NCBI GenBank assembly: GCA_944989445.1
Contig: CALYLW010000164.1
Span: forward strand, 1,365,001 to 1,429,000
Direction of reading: 5' to 3'
Length of the DNA: 64,000 nucleotides
DNA from: Ampullaceana balthica
Taxonomy: Eukaryota > Mollusca > Gastropoda > Lymnaeidae
The notes below the pieces were generated by a model that saw only the letters and a program-made list of their open reading frames with translations, had not been told where the DNA came from and made no database searches. Shown piece after piece: positions 32,282 to 44,370 of the stretch (position 1 is its first letter; each line of letters begins with the position of its first letter). A program made the translations under genes and the position numbers.

Positions 32282-34014
32282 GCACCTATGGGGAGATCAT
32301 TGCAATATATAACCTCGTGAAATCCTCGTTAACGATCATAGACTCGGAGAAATTGACTTCCGGTGCACACTTGGACGTTGGGAGATTTTTTAGATTTACA
32401 AGTTAAATTTAGAGCTGCAAGCAAGGGGGAGAACTCACATATTTTGTCTGTTGTCTAGGAAAGGGGCGGATGGGCGGGATCACAAACATTGACAGTTACA
32501 TAACAATGAGTATAAAGAGTAAAGTAATTAGAACACTGTCATGTACAGATTGTTATTTAAATTAAAAAAAGAAAAAGAGTAAATTACAGATTGTGAAGAG
32601 TCCTTAACTAAATAACTATGTGAAGAGTCGCGATGTGACGAGAAAGTTTTGAGTGTTTTAAAGAAGCTCTTTAAGCTCAACTTATCTAATGTTACCTAAC
32701 ACCCCCCTCACATGTCCCAAAGTGGATCCCCTGCAATAAAACATCCACTAACGGCATGATACATTTTAGCCCAGGGATACAATGACCCCTCTTTGGGGCT
32801 CTTCCTGTTGGAATAAATTCTCCGTTCAAAGCGCAGGTAACTATGTCTATCTATGCAACGAACCCTCGTTTATATGGGATGGGAGACCCCCGCGATAGAT
32901 TAAAATCCGCGAAGTAGGGACACCAACTGTTAAGCAATACGAAATCGGTAGATACGTTTACAGTTACTGTATAGCGGAGTATGCATAGTTATATATTACG
33001 TGATGGTGGTGATGAATATGATGTGCATTAAAAAATAATGATGACGATGAAGGTGATGATGACTTTTACTGCGCAGCCGATGACTGAATTTTACGTCTCT
33101 TCGGACGGTGGTGCCATTTCCTGGGGCACCTCTTCTAATACTACTTCTATATTTACAAACTCGTGAAACAGTGAATCTGTGAAAAGTGAACCGCGAGGTA
33201 GCGAGGGATTGCTGTACCTGGATGCACCCGGAAGCCATACGAAAGGAGGACACGGGATCGGCGGGAATTAAGATCTTTATATAATGTCCCAAAAGAAGTA
33301 TATAATATAGCAAAAGTATGTAAAGATGTATTAAAGAACAAGAGCAGGAAATGCCACGTCAACATGATATAGATTCGTTCTGGCGTTGAAAAGGATGAGG
33401 CTTTTTCTTCTTAGATCAACTGAAAGATCATAAGAGTGTCATATATTTAGAACCTTCAATTTTTTATTTTATTTTCTCTCTATGTTTTGCGATATATACT
33501 TTATTTTTAAAAAAAATATACGACATTCCCTTTTGCTGCCCCTGAAGTAGAAAATCTCAATGTTTGAATGAACTCGCAGACTTAGGGGCATCTCAAATCG
33601 GTGTCTAGGGCACTTGGAGGTCGAGGCTGGCCAGGATAAGTTGAAAACGAGGAACGGGGCCGCCCACGACAATTAGATAAGTGAGTGCAACAGGCGTAGA
33701 AATTTCCCGGCCTAAACCAACAGGGAGGGGCCACTAACGCCCGTCCGTAGTGTCTTCGGAGCCGGGAGGAAATCTGGTTTAGGGTGCAAGCAAAATAGAT
33801 TTCGAGCCGGGGCGAGGGATAAGCGGGGAGGGGGGAGGCCGCTGGAGGAAAGGGCCAGTAATTCAATTCTGACACGCTGATATTTACATGTCCACGTTGC
33901 TGATTGCGTCCCTTTCTTGCCTACCACGTCCCCTGGGGTTGTCTGTTAGTGGCGTGCGAGAGACGTGTTATCTCTTGGTGTCCGTCCGTCCATCCTTGTG
34001 CAGATAAGTGCAGA
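32076..34014. other. Unique DNA with (CA)n
   Basis: A (CA)n run is at 32243-32271. 33560-33960 is GC-richer with minus-strand frames lacking known domains. atgatg-type low complexity is at 33000-33065. Nothing else that I can support. Confidence 0.4.
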
Positions 34015-34262
34015 CATTGTAAGTCCAGCTTTATAAAGTCCATATAAATTGGGACCCTTTAAGTCCAGCCTTATATGTTCCAAACAAATTTGGACTATCT
34101 AAGTCCAGCCTTATATCTTCCCAAAAAATGTTGACCATGTAAGTCCAGCCTTATATATTCCAAATAAATTTTGACCTTTTAAGTCCAGCCTTATTTATTC
34201 TAGAGAATTTTAACCATCTAAGTCCAGTCTTATAAATCCAAATAAATTTGAACCAACTTAGT
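34015..34262. repeat. 40-bp minisatellite, six copies
   Basis: aagtccagccttatatattc recurs at 34021, 34061, 34101, 34141 and 34181, then about 34220, a regular 40-bp period with diverged second halves. Confidence 0.92.
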
Positions 34263-34803
34263 CCTGTCGTGCAAGGTATAGACAAAAGGGAATCGTCTAA
34301 AGTCTAATACCATATGGTCCAGATCTGTCGCTGTAGAATCCTGTTCTCAGTGATCAGCTATCCTCTCCATGCCAGTTATTACTGTTAGTATTAAACAAAT
34401 AAATAAAAACAGTGGCAGTTTGAATCGCAGTGTAAAAGCTCTTGACTTCTACTCAAAACTTTTCAATTTTTAAATATTTTCACAAATAAATAATTAAAAC
34501 ATTAAATTTGTATTCTTTGATAAATAGGAATTTCGATCATTGCAATACTATTTTTCCTGTTTTTTAAATTTTATTTTTAAAAATATTTTATTATATTTTT
34601 AAAATTTTAAATATAATTTATATAAATTATTATTATTATTATTATTTTTACTGGTGTAACTTTAAAAAAAAACAGTTAGGTCATTATTACGTTTAACTTT
34701 GATATTGCAGTATTTCACAAGGATAATACATTAATGTTGGTACTGATTTATTTCATTAGGATAGGAACTTAATTTTGGTGTTAGATTAATTGATCGGGAT
34801 ACA
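34263..34803. other. Unique AT-rich DNA
   Basis: ATT runs at 34620-34645. No feature. Confidence 0.4.
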
Positions 34804-35090
34804 AACGGTGGTCTAGTGGCATGCGCGCTCAGCGGCCGTAACGAGAGTCACAGGTTCGAATCACGTATTAGTTTCCGTGTCTAAGAGTGTCCCTGAGTCC
34901 ACCCAGCTCCGATGAGTGCCTGACATTAGTCTAGTTATGGAAAAACAAAATGCGTCTGTGCATTGTGCCACACAACTCCCCTCATGGCCAACAGACAGGT
35001 CTGTGAGTTCTTTCAACTCCGTAGCACGTAAGAATCGTTTGCACAAAAGGCATGTCTTTGAAATTTAAAATTAAATAAAATGATTTAAAA
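34804..35090 (+). mobile_element. tRNA-derived SINE, copy 1
   Basis: An A-box-like tggtctagtggcatg is followed 40 bp on by a B box, ggttcgaatca. The tRNA part leads into a block with tccctgagtccacccagctc that is shared with the SINEs at 42069 and 55950. It ends in A-rich DNA. The internal boxes would be the RNA polymerase III promoter. Confidence 0.82.
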
Positions 35091-35270
35091 TTAAAAAAAA
35101 ATCAATTATGTTTTTATATTATTTGATGACCATGAGAATAGATTTTGGTATTGTACTATTATAATATACGAACTTTACTGAGTTATTCTATTTTATTAGG
35201 ACAAAAACATAAAGCTTAGTTTGATATTATTATATCAGATCAGGTACTAGCATTGTAGAGCAAGGGCGGC

Positions 35271-36810
35271 TCGCGGGCCAAATACGACCCGCGATTAAAT
35301 TTTAAGTGGCCCGCGTCGTCACCTTAAATATTTGACTGACTCGTGGATGCTCTTTGTAACAACGAAATCATATTTATAAGGATAGCCGAAATTAAATATG
35401 TTTTAGTTTTTTTAAAGTCTATGACGTCACATGATGGCATAAGTCGATGACGTATTATTGTTTACCAATGTGAGTATTCAGGACAAAAAGCCTACCAAGT
35501 TACGGGATGTTATGTGTACGGAATCAGTTAACATCCGTTGGCAAAAATCGACGTTGTAATGTTGTAATACTGTTTATTTTTGCCAACTCGGTAAATTTAA
35601 ATTCAAGCGTTGTCGATGTACTTAACATTTCACTTTTTTTCCCAGCAAAATTACTTACACAAAAATGCTCGGCTCAAGTTTTATTTCAACAAATTTTTGT
35701 ATTAAATAAATATTTTCATTCCATAACTTAATCATTATTTACTGTTTTATAAAACATTAGATACTTGTGTGTCACCCGTCAAATATGACGGAAGTTTTAA
35801 TAATAAATATATTTCAGCTGAAATCTAGTAATTTTGAAAAAATACACTTTAGAATAAAAAATAATATAATACAGCGCTTTTATTTATTTACTAGATTGTA
35901 ATGGGGCGCCGTGGCGCCTTTGGCGCCCCCTCTTTTAGGGCGCCTACGGCGCCCACTTTTTAAAGAAGCCTAATTAACGTGTCCTTGTTTGATAAATACG
36001 AAGTATTACTTTCTGAAATGTGCACAAAGTATTTTATAATAGGGTTTGTAGGGCGCCTACGGCGCTCACTTTTTTTGGGTCAAAAGCCCAAGTAACTTAT
36101 CCTTGTTTGATAAATAAGAAATATTAAACTTCCTGAAATGTACACTAAGTATTTTATAATTAACAATCCTCAAATCCTCTTTTTACATCGTTCCCTTTTC
36201 CAACATTAAAATATAAGCTAAAACAATGACGTCATATAATATTTTATTTACAGCTCGTCTTTAATTTAAAGTTTAATTTATAATTATTTTGCACACCTTT
36301 TGATGCACAGCTTATATTAAATATAAGCTCAAACAATGACGTCATATAATATTTTTTACAGTGCTAATCACCACACGATTTTTTAACTGCTATATACTGT
36401 TGTACATCGTTCCTCAGCGTTCCACAGTGAGGAAGTTAATGACTTGGGGCTTTTATATTATTTATATTTTATTTATTTATTTCCAAATTTAACAATTTTA
36501 TGCGGACGTTCGAAAAGAGTTACGTTTGGTGCAGTAATTTGGTGCGCTGCTTTCTAAAATTAGTAGCATGACGAACGAACGAACATACATAGCAAATAAG
36601 GTATATTGATTATTGTCCCTTTCCCCTAATTAGAAAAATAAAACATAAAACAAATAATAAATACGACTCCTCTTCAAATATTACTAATTAATAATTACAA
36701 TATATATATAAAGACTGTACCTTGTCTGAACGTACGTCATTTTTGTATTTTATCTTAATCCGGCCCGCGCTTATTTTTACTTTTTGGAAAAATAAGTTTG
36801 GAACCCCCTG
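35271..36810. mobile_element. Probable hAT element split by a Helitron
   Basis: The left end caagggcggctcgcgggcc and right end ggaaccccctg are weak inverted repeats. The flanks ttgtagag and ttgtaacg match at 6 of 8. cggcccgcg words occur near both ends. The interior contains the CTAG-family Helitron at 35891. No transposase is recognisable. Confidence 0.45.
35891..36572 (-). mobile_element. Non-autonomous Helitron (CTAG family), copy 3, with internal duplication
   Basis: On the plus strand it begins ctag, then ggggcgccgtggcgcc, the complement of the 3' end of the other copies. The module gggcgcctacggcgc...ataaat occurs twice (35936-36050 and 36055-36170). The far end has tggtgcagtaatttggtgcg in plus orientation, so the copy is rearranged. 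Confidence 0.6.
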
Positions 36811-36978
36811 TTGTAACGTAAAACGAATTGGGTCTTCCGTTGATGATGGCAACCCATGCGTTTTCAAGTACTATATAACACACCATTTCAGTGACCACAT
36901 CACGCAGAGATGAAACCAATAATTCGTTAATATCTGTGAATCAATAAAGTCCACCATTTTTATCCAGCGAAACTTTTT

Positions 36979-37532
36979 AAATCCCTTATATTAACTTCGC
37001 GGCCGTCTCTCTCTGTCTTGGGCGGGCGGAAAAACAAAAGTAAAAAATGACCCACTTACCGTGATCTGCTCGAGCTGAAATTTGGCACACGGGCCCGTCT
37101 CACCTAACAATGCATCGTATCAAAATTTGAGATCGATCGAACGTACCGTAATTAAATTAATGCATTTTTAGTTTATCCTTATATGAGGTATGTAATTTAA
37201 ATTCACTGTTTGTTATTGTTTTTTTCCCACGTGAAATTTTGAGCTGACGCATTGAGGCGACCCAACGAAGCGACGGGCGCTTTTGTTTACATTTTACGTG
37301 TCACTCTGAGCTCGGTCAAGTGAATCGGTGACCAGACTTTTCCCCTCTCCCCCCCCTCCCCCCCACCCCCCACCCCTCCCCCCCCACCCACCCCCCCACT
37401 AGGGTTATGATGCAAAGTTGAGTTAAGACAGATTCAGTCTGTAAATGTTTGAAAATAATCAATACTGTTAGTTATGTCTCATATATAAGGGATTTATAGT
37501 CAAAAACTTTGTTTTTACGGGTTTGTTTTATT
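36979..37532 (+). mobile_element. Helentron-like element (family B), copy 2
   Basis: Has the same left start (aaatcccttatattaacttc), gatcgatcgaacgtaccg interior block, C-rich tract (37345-37400) and right end (atataagggatttatagtc with the AAAAAC/GTTTTT hairpin) as copy 1. Confidence 0.7.
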
Positions 37533-38471
37533 TGATTTTAGAATAACCACTTTCGATGTCTATCTGCGATGTGCTTTCATAAGTGAAATCAGGTGAAAGC
37601 AAAGCGACGCTGTATTATTAATATCATTATTATTATTAGTATTGGGTTTTTTTTTGTTATCATTATTTAATACTTTTATTTTAATCATTGTGTTTTGTGG
37701 ATATAATAATAATAATAATAATAAATATTATTGTTTTTTTTATATTTTGATATTATTATTATTATTGTTTAATATTTTATGTTTTTAAGCGCTATTTCCC
37801 AATGGGAAAATTGGGCTTATAGATTTGAAAAATCTGTCCGGTATGGATGTCTGTTAGAGCTTGCACAAGCAACTACTCCTGAACCATATGAGATATAGGG
37901 TTCGGGTCTTTTGCAAATATATTAAGGAGGTCCCATGCACGGGGCCAAAAAAATTCAGGAAAATGTTTACTGGATTTCCTTGAGAAAAAAAGAAAAAGAT
38001 ATCAGTATTTTGTCAATTTCTCGCCAACCATAACAGCTATCGGGTTGAAACAAACGCCAAACAATGGCTAATAATATTTAGAACAATGTTGGAGAAGGAA
38101 TTTTTAAAAAAAATCTCTATTCGTTCGACTCCCGTAATTTGAGCAGCAATTTGTAGATAGCAATTGTTTTGTTTACTTTCAGAATTATAGATTTGAAATG
38201 ATTTTTAATGTAATCTAGAATGATTTCCCTTGAATACAAAAAGTCGGAAATTCTTTGTTTCAACTCAACGTGTTTTCACCGCAAAAGAAGCGTTTGAATC
38301 ACTTGTTATAAAAATTATGTGTGATCGTTATTTACTTGCTAAACACTATTCAGTGATTTGTCTAGAAAATTTTTATGGACGAATTGGAAATTGCGATTAA
38401 ATACTCATTCGAGTTTTTATTACTTGTTTTATTGTACACATGACATTTTAAAAAAAGAGATTAAAGGCCTT
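37533..38471. other. ATT-rich and unique DNA
   Basis: ATT/AAT runs at 37620-37770. aagcgctatttcccaatggg at about 37787 resembles the L2-like tail hairpin seen at 38472 and may be another old copy. The rest is unique. Confidence 0.4.
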
Positions 38472-38753
38472 TTAAAAAATAATAATAATAAATTGATTAT
38501 TTATATAGCGCTGTATCCCAGTAAGGAACAGGGCTCACGGCGCTTTACATGAAAGAAATAACATACCTATAAGTATTAAATTAACTTTCATATCATAACA
38601 AACACAAACATTACAGTACATTATACATAAGCTACGTTAATCATTTACAAGAAATGTAGTTTCATTAATTTTGAAAATACATTTTGAAAATATGTGTCTT
38701 AAGTGCAGTCTTGAAGGACTTGGTTGTTTGAAAATATGGGCAAGGATATTCAG
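38472..38753 (-). mobile_element. L2/CR1-like retroposon 3' tail, copy 1
   Basis: On the minus strand the 3' end is gcgctatataaataatcaat followed by (ATT)n, the arrangement seen at the ends of L2-clade LINEs and their SINEs. gtgtcttaagtgcagtcttg follows further inside. A hAT element is inserted at 38754, and similar sequence resumes at 39338. Confidence 0.6.
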
Positions 38754-39329
38754 CTATGGCGGATTAAGAGGGGGCTGAAGGGGCTAAAGCCCGGGGCCCC
38801 CGGTGATTTTGGGGCCCCCCAAATTTAGTAAATTTTATAATAAAGGTGGACAAATTTTTGCATGAATCCCTAAAAATATGATAAATTAAATAAATTAATA
38901 AAATCTTATGTATTAATCTGATCGCTATTCGGACCCGATAGTGAATACTTTTTATATCTTTTAAATGTGTCATTCGCATCAAGTTCTGGTTGTCTTGTGG
39001 CAGCCTACAGGCTTGTAGTGCAAGCGATGTCGGGTTCGAATCCCAGTTAGGTTATAACTTTTTAAAAAATTTGTCTTTTTTTTAAAAAAACTATCTTTTT
39101 ACACTCAATTTTACGATGCCGGCGAACAGTTATTTCTTTGTGTTCGGTTTTTTGATGAAAGTACAGAAAAATTATGAGAAAGGAACCAATGAACGATTTA
39201 GTTACAAGTTACAGCTATAGTCTTATATTATTAGCTGTCAGCAATCATTTTATTTAAAGGGACGCTGGCTGGATAGGGCCCCAGTTTGAATTGCAGCCAG
39301 GGGCCCCGTGCAGTCTTAATCCGCCCCTG
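38754..39329. mobile_element. hAT element, 576 bp, nested in L2-like tail
   Basis: Starts ctatggcggattaag and ends cttaatccgcccctg, inverted repeats matching at 12 of 15. The 8-bp duplication atattcag is exact at 38746-38753 and 39330-39337. ggggcccc-rich ends are typical of several hAT families. Inside, at about 38990-39050, lies a tRNA-like stretch with a perfect B box, gggttcgaatccc. Confidence 0.85.
38990..39055 (+). mobile_element. tRNA-like segment inside the hAT element
   Basis: ggttgtcttgtggcagcc is followed by gtcgggttcgaatccc, a perfect B box. I could not fold an intact cloverleaf, so I read it as a SINE or tRNA fragment carried by the transposon. Confidence 0.4.
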
Positions 39330-39337
39330 ATATTCAG

Positions 39338-40044
39338 ACACCGTTTTGAACACAGTATAACATTCATAGAGGTTCTAGTAGATATTCAAATATATTTTTA
39401 AAGATAAAAATATTTTTCTTTACGCCTTACAACAAGGTTATTTTTAAAAAAAACCAACTTTTCTCTCAGTATCTGTTGCCTTGCAGTCATCAAAAGACAA
39501 ATTCTAAAGGAAAAATAATTGAAACTCTGTCCTCAATTTCCCCTGCCCCTTCCCCGCTCCACACTTTTATTTTCGCGTAAGAAAGAAATGGCGTTAATCA
39601 CAGCCATTATTAGAATCGCCGGGGCCCCCAGGTTCCCATTGTGCTCGATTGTAAGCAAGGCAATGATTTGGTCGTCATGCGCCTCCCCCCCCCCGAACCT
39701 CTTGTCCTGTAGGCAAGCATTGCATTGTTTGGGGGGGGGGTGCATTGTAAGACCAGGGCCGGCGCTCTTACAACCTGTTCACTCCGGCATCTGCGCCCTC
39801 CCCTCTCCCCCTCCACTCTACTCCATCGTGACCTACATCAGATCGTATTACGGCTGGTCGACCAACGGTTTGGGCCCCTCCCCCCCCCACCAAGCTGACC
39901 TGCATTAGATGGGAGGGTGGCATCACCCCCTTGGGGGAGCCAGAGGGATCCACGGGTTTGCGCATTTAGAAGACAGTAACCTCACTTTGGCGCGTTGGTT
40001 AGGACATAATCTTCGGAACTCTTGACAAGACTTTCACTCTTTAA
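39338..40044. other. Unique DNA
   Basis: 39520-39910 has frames on both strands over C-rich and G-rich tracts with no known domain. Confidence 0.4.
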
Positions 40045-40543
40045 TAAAAACAACCCGTAAAAAACCAAGTTTTTGACTATAAATCCTTTATGTACGAGAA
40101 GTAATTAAAAGAATGTTAATTATAATACGCAGCGCCAGACCATCCAGAAATACAAAATTGCAGTTGTGTCGTAAAACATGTTTAATATAATGCGCACCGA
40201 TCAGGAATATGTTTATAAAAAGAGCTGTCAATAAAATACGCACCTTATTGCGCGACAGAAAGGTTGTTCAATATAATACGCACCGCGACGCTCTATCTCA
40301 AAAAATAGCATGATACATAGGAATAAATAAAATAATCTAAAAAATCAATAATTTAATTACGGTACATGCGATCGATCTGAAATTTTGATACATTGTTTTT
40401 ATTATCGGTACGAAACTGCCTGCAAAATTTCAGCTCGCTATCTTGCGAGCAAGTGGGTTAAAAATCGATCAAAAGTTTTGGCGACAAGCAAGCAAGCAAG
40501 CAAGGTCCGCCGCAGACACCACGAATTAATATAAAGGATTTAA
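40045..40543 (-). mobile_element. Helentron-like element, B-prime, copy 2
   Basis: Reads from aacccgtaaaaaaccaagtt and ttgactataaatccttta to aattaatataaaggattta, so the terminal words aaatccttta and taaaggattt are inverted. The interior has several tataatacgcaccg words and gcgatcgatctgaaatttt. It is the full-length relative of 30838-31300. Confidence 0.7.
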
Positions 40544-41050
40544 AAAGAAAAATAATAGTGATTTTTTAAAGGGTTGAAATTTGACCTTTTCATCAGATGT
40601 AATAGAACTCTCGAGACAGCTGCATAATAATAAAAGCAGGCCTTAAAAAAAATCTGGAACACAAGTTTTTGTTTGATTGTTTTTATGAAAGTTGGTCTAA
40701 GGTTTAAATAGTAGTTGATTATACGGTGGTAGGCAAGGAATGGCAAGGAATGAAGAGGTTTTTAAATTAAAAAAATAATAAATCCTTTTAGCAAAACGTA
40801 CACATTTTTTTTCAAAGGATGTCAAAGGCAGGTGGTGGCGATGCGTGGTAACAGATTGGGTGGTCACGTGATCTGCGGCCAGGGGATCTCTTGTAAAGCG
40901 ATCTTTACTCAAATTGACTTATGGTAAAACATACTTCTTTCTCCTTCTTCTTTCTTTCTTTCTTTCTTTTAAATTTAAGAAGATTAACTACTTTAAATAG
41001 ATGGAAATATTAGTCTTGCCAACTGGCGTCACTCTAGTCAAGTGTGAAGG
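40544..41050. other. Unique DNA with a CTTT run
   Basis: A (CTTT)n run lies at 40945-40970. No other feature. Confidence 0.4.
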
Positions 41051-41152
41051 TCCGTCACAAATATTTCATGTCTGTCACAAATATTTCATGTCTGTCACAA
41101 ATATTTCATGTCTGTCACAAATATTTCATGTCTGTCACAAATATTTCATGAT
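41051..41152. repeat. 20-bp minisatellite, 5 copies
   Basis: Exact 20-bp units of tgtcacaaatatttcatgtc. Confidence 0.96.
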
Positions 41153-41211
41153 GTCTGAGGCCACGCAGCTTGCTTTCAATCAACTAAATGAAGAGGCTTG
41201 CATAATAATAA

Positions 41212-41709
41212 TCATATATATATATTTACCCTCAATTATGTATGACTGTGGCCTAACGCTAGGGGACACCACTCTGCTTTTTTTTTAAATTGAAAATATC
41301 GACTTAAAAATCATAATCATTTTGGTTTCCAGATTAACATTAACCAATCAACGCACGAACCTTTGACGTCAGCATTTGTGTTGTAAACAATGCTGACTGA
41401 CTCAAAGAGTTATTTTTTGGTACAGTAATTTGATGCGCTGCTTTCTAAAATTAGTTACAAAATCGTGTGGTGATTAGCACTGTAAAAAAATATTATATAA
41501 ATACTTTGTGTACATTTCGGGAATATTTAGCATTTATCATACCAGGATAACTTACTTGTGCTTTTGACAAAAAACAAACAAACAACAACAACAACACCCT
41601 ATTATAAAATACTTTGCGTACATTTAAGGAAGTTTAATATTACGTATTTATCATACAAGGACAAGTTAGTTGGGCTTTTGAAAAAGGTGGGCGCCGCAGC
41701 ACAACCTAG
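41212..41709 (+). mobile_element. Non-autonomous Helitron (CTAG family), copy 4
   Basis: Begins tcatatatatatatttaccc after a host A and ends acaacctag before t, which gives A-TC and CTAG-T boundaries. It shares ttggtacagtaatttgatgc and gtatttatcatacaaggaca with other copies. Part of the 3' GC hairpin is deleted (gtgggcgccgcagc only). Confidence 0.78.
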
Positions 41710-41710
41710 T

Positions 41711-41828
41711 AGTAATAATAATAATAATTATAATAATAATAATAATAAATTGATAACTTATATAGCGCTGTACTCCAGTAAGGTACTGGGCACCCAGCAT
41801 TTTACATAAAAATAATAACAGATATAAA
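41711..41828 (-). mobile_element. L2-like retroposon 3' tail, copy 2
   Basis: An (AAT)n run is followed by aacttatatagcgctgtact and a gggcacccagcattttaca block. On the minus strand this is a gcgctatataa...(ATT)n end. It directly follows the Helitron end. Confidence 0.6.
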
Positions 41829-41985
41829 GAGCCGTCCATTAAGTACGTCCCGTAAAATTTAATATAAAACACCGTGACGTCACACATGGCTGGACCCCAC
41901 TCCCTCCTTTCACAAACTGTCACACTTTCTTAAACCCCGTCCACCCCCCCCCCTCTGGAGCGTGACGTACTTTATGGATGGCCCC
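41829..41985 (-). mobile_element. Family D MITE, copy 4, internally deleted
   Basis: Runs from gagccgtccattaagtacgt to gtgacgtactttatggatgg then cccc. It is only 157 bp where full copies are about 275 bp. It keeps the cgtgacgtcac palindrome. Confidence 0.75.
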
Positions 41986-42008
41986 AAAGACATCGGGATT
42001 ATCGGGAA

Positions 42009-42425
42009 TGATACCAGTAAGCAGCGTTTTCTGTAATTAGATTCACCTGTAATCAGCGTTACTTGTAGCGGCTGGCGCACCGAGGTTCAAGGGTCCGAAT
42101 CTCCACGAAGGCAGGGATTTTGTCCTCGGGGCCAAGGGTGTCCCTGGGTCCACCCAAACTAGTTAGCGAAACAAAGACGGCTGGGAATAGCGGGGTCCCT
42201 CATAGCCTTGGTCTGTGAACGCTGCGTCAGTTACCAATACGTTCTTACCAGAACGTAGGACGCGATAATCTTCGGTATAAAAGGAGCGTCTGTAAAAAAT
42301 GATCTAAGAAGATTAGACAGGTTTACGTGTAACTAGCTATACATGTAATTATATTTCCCTGTCAGAAGCGATACCTGTAATTAGACTCACATGCAATTAG
42401 CGCTACATTAAAAGAAGCGTCACTT
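42009..42425. repeat. Degenerate acctgtaattag repeat split by a SINE
   Basis: acctgtaattag, acctgtaatcagcg, acatgtaattat and acatgcaattagcg words flank the SINE on both sides, so the SINE landed in an old tandem repeat with units of roughly 25 bp. Confidence 0.5.
42069..42325 (+). mobile_element. tRNA-derived SINE, copy 2
   Basis: B-box-like gggtccgaatctcc, then gtgtccctgggtccaccca and ggtctgtgaacgctgcgtca. The 3' end aacgtaggacgcgataatc, then ttcggtataaaaggagcgtc matches the LINE tail at 50421-50497. Confidence 0.75.
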
Positions 42426-42854
42426 TGACCGCTGGTCAAGTATCGTCTCAAATATATTTTTATTTTAAGCCGTAAGAAATACTTCATTTTCATTTTTTTT
42501 TAAATTAAGAAAATAAATAAAGACTTAAGAAATATTTTGTATAAAAAATAATAATAATTTTTAAAAAATTAATAAAAAAAAACATTTTAAAAAAAAACGG
42601 TGTATTCTGTATTCAGTATCTACTACAGGAGGTAGGTGAAGTTATCTAATATAAATATTAGCAACTCGCCCGAGATTTAGTTTTTGTCGTTTAATTTCGA
42701 TCCACCGCCCATTTTACATAGTCAATAAACGCGGACGTCTTATGAGATGTTCGGTGCGTTTTTCAAGAACATCAGACTGGTGTACGGGGGGAGGGGGGGG
42801 AGTAGTTTATGTTGTAGTAATTCCTATCTCCACCATTTCTTATTTCCACCGAAA
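42426..42854. other. Unique AT-rich DNA
   Basis: A-rich at 42500-42600. No feature. Confidence 0.4.
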
Positions 42855-43048
42855 GGGAAGTTGGCCAATCTCTCCTAGTGGCCGGCTAACAGAACGTTGG
42901 CCAATCTCTCCTAGTGGCCGGCTAACAGAAAGTTGCCCTACTCTCCTAGTAGTGGCCCGCTAACAGAAATGTGGCCAATCTCTCCTAGTAGTGGCCAGCT
43001 AACAGAAAGTTGGCCCATCTCTCCTAGTAGTGGCCCGCTAACAGAAAT
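42855..43048. repeat. 36-39 bp minisatellite, 5 copies
   Basis: The unit carries ttggccaatctctcctagtg and gccggctaacagaa. Three copies have an extra tag, which makes the period alternate. Confidence 0.92.
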
Positions 43049-44062
43049 CACCGTTCGTAAGTACCGGCTTAAAGATTGTAGCATACTCGCCCACCACCCA
43101 CTTACTCCCCCCCCCAATCCCCCCTTTTTAAAGCCTCCCCCCCTACCTCACCCCCTATAACTAACACCCCGCTAACTAATTGACCATGTACAGAGGTCAC
43201 TGACCTCATATAACATCGGCGCGTCCCGGCTAACCCCATCCCGCGTCTTACACCTTCATCCACCGGGCGGGGGGATGAAGGAGAGGGGAATCCCCCACCC
43301 TCCCACCCCTACCTCCACTGTAATTGTTTTCCCTCATTTGTCGGCGATGCTCAGTCCTCGGCCGGCCATTACACGTACATACAACAAACATGGCCGCGCC
43401 ATAGCACTTCCTTTCTTTCTGCCCACAGCCTCGTTTTCGTTATTGTCCCAAGGGTGTTGGCTTACAAGATGGCCCCCCCTGATACATTTAATTTATCTCT
43501 TAAACGGTGAGTCTAAACCCCCAAACATGACGTTCAGGACGATATTTTTTAGCAGCCATTTAGACGGCTATAAAAGAAAATGCTATAGAAGGACGGATTT
43601 ATGTTCCTTAAATATTTAAAACATCACCAATAAAATCATTCTCTGTGCGGGTTAATTGGAAATTCATCGTTAAAGATCCTTTGGGGAATAACGGATGATA
43701 TTTTGGTATTGATATATACAGTGCTTTTTTGTGACGTTACGCACCGGTACGGGGTACCGGTACCTTTTCAATTTGGGGAAAAAATTATTACTTTTCTTGT
43801 ATTTGCACGTTTATTACTATTGTATTGGTTAATTATAAAATAAAAATGTTTTAGACATTTCGTATCTTCGCAGTTTGTGATTTACCTTGCATCGAGGTGC
43901 GGAATTGGTAGTTAAAAAGTTAGGCAATCCATCACTGAGTAACGGCACCTATTTTTTTATTTTTTTACAAAAAAAACACTTGATATATATATGTAAACCG
44001 ATAGTAAAAAAAGACCTAAGGTTTTCATTACTGATAACACGATGTTTAAGACTCAGACGTAA
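43049..44062. other. Unique DNA, one promoter-like patch
   Basis: 43375-43480 has acatggccgcgccat and acaagatggcc (YY1-type) words and cacttcct (ETS-type), but no supporting gene. 43750-43770 holds ccggtacggggtaccggtac, a local palindrome. Confidence 0.35.
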
Positions 44063-44346
44063 GGGGCCGTCCATAAAGTACGTCACGCTCCAGAGGGGGG
44101 GGGAGGGGTGTAAGAAAGTGTGACAGTTTGTGACAGGGGGGAGGGGGGTGTCCGGCCATGTGTGACGTCACGCTGTTTTATATTTAAATTTTGATTATTT
44201 TGTTTTTAAAAAAAACACATTTTTGTTCGAAAGTGTGACGTACTTTAGGGGGGGGGGTGTCCAAGATGTGTGACAGTTTGTGACAGGGGGGAGGGGGGGA
44301 GTTAATATTCGTCAAAAATAGCGTGACGTACTTTATGGACGGCCCC
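44063..44346 (+). mobile_element. Family D MITE, copy 2
   Basis: Starts ggggccgtccataaagtacg and ends actttatggacggcccc, 284 bp, flanked by taa on both sides (44060-44062, 44347-44349). The 3-bp duplication points to PIF/Harbinger or another 3-bp superfamily. The class remains open. Confidence 0.88.
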
Positions 44347-44370
44347 TAATGCCTAGCGAAAAATGTGCCG

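Noticed and set aside
34804..34880. Functional tRNA gene
   Set aside because: A and B boxes are present but no full cloverleaf or clean 3' terminator is seen, and the sequence runs on into a SINE body. Same for 55950 and 42069.
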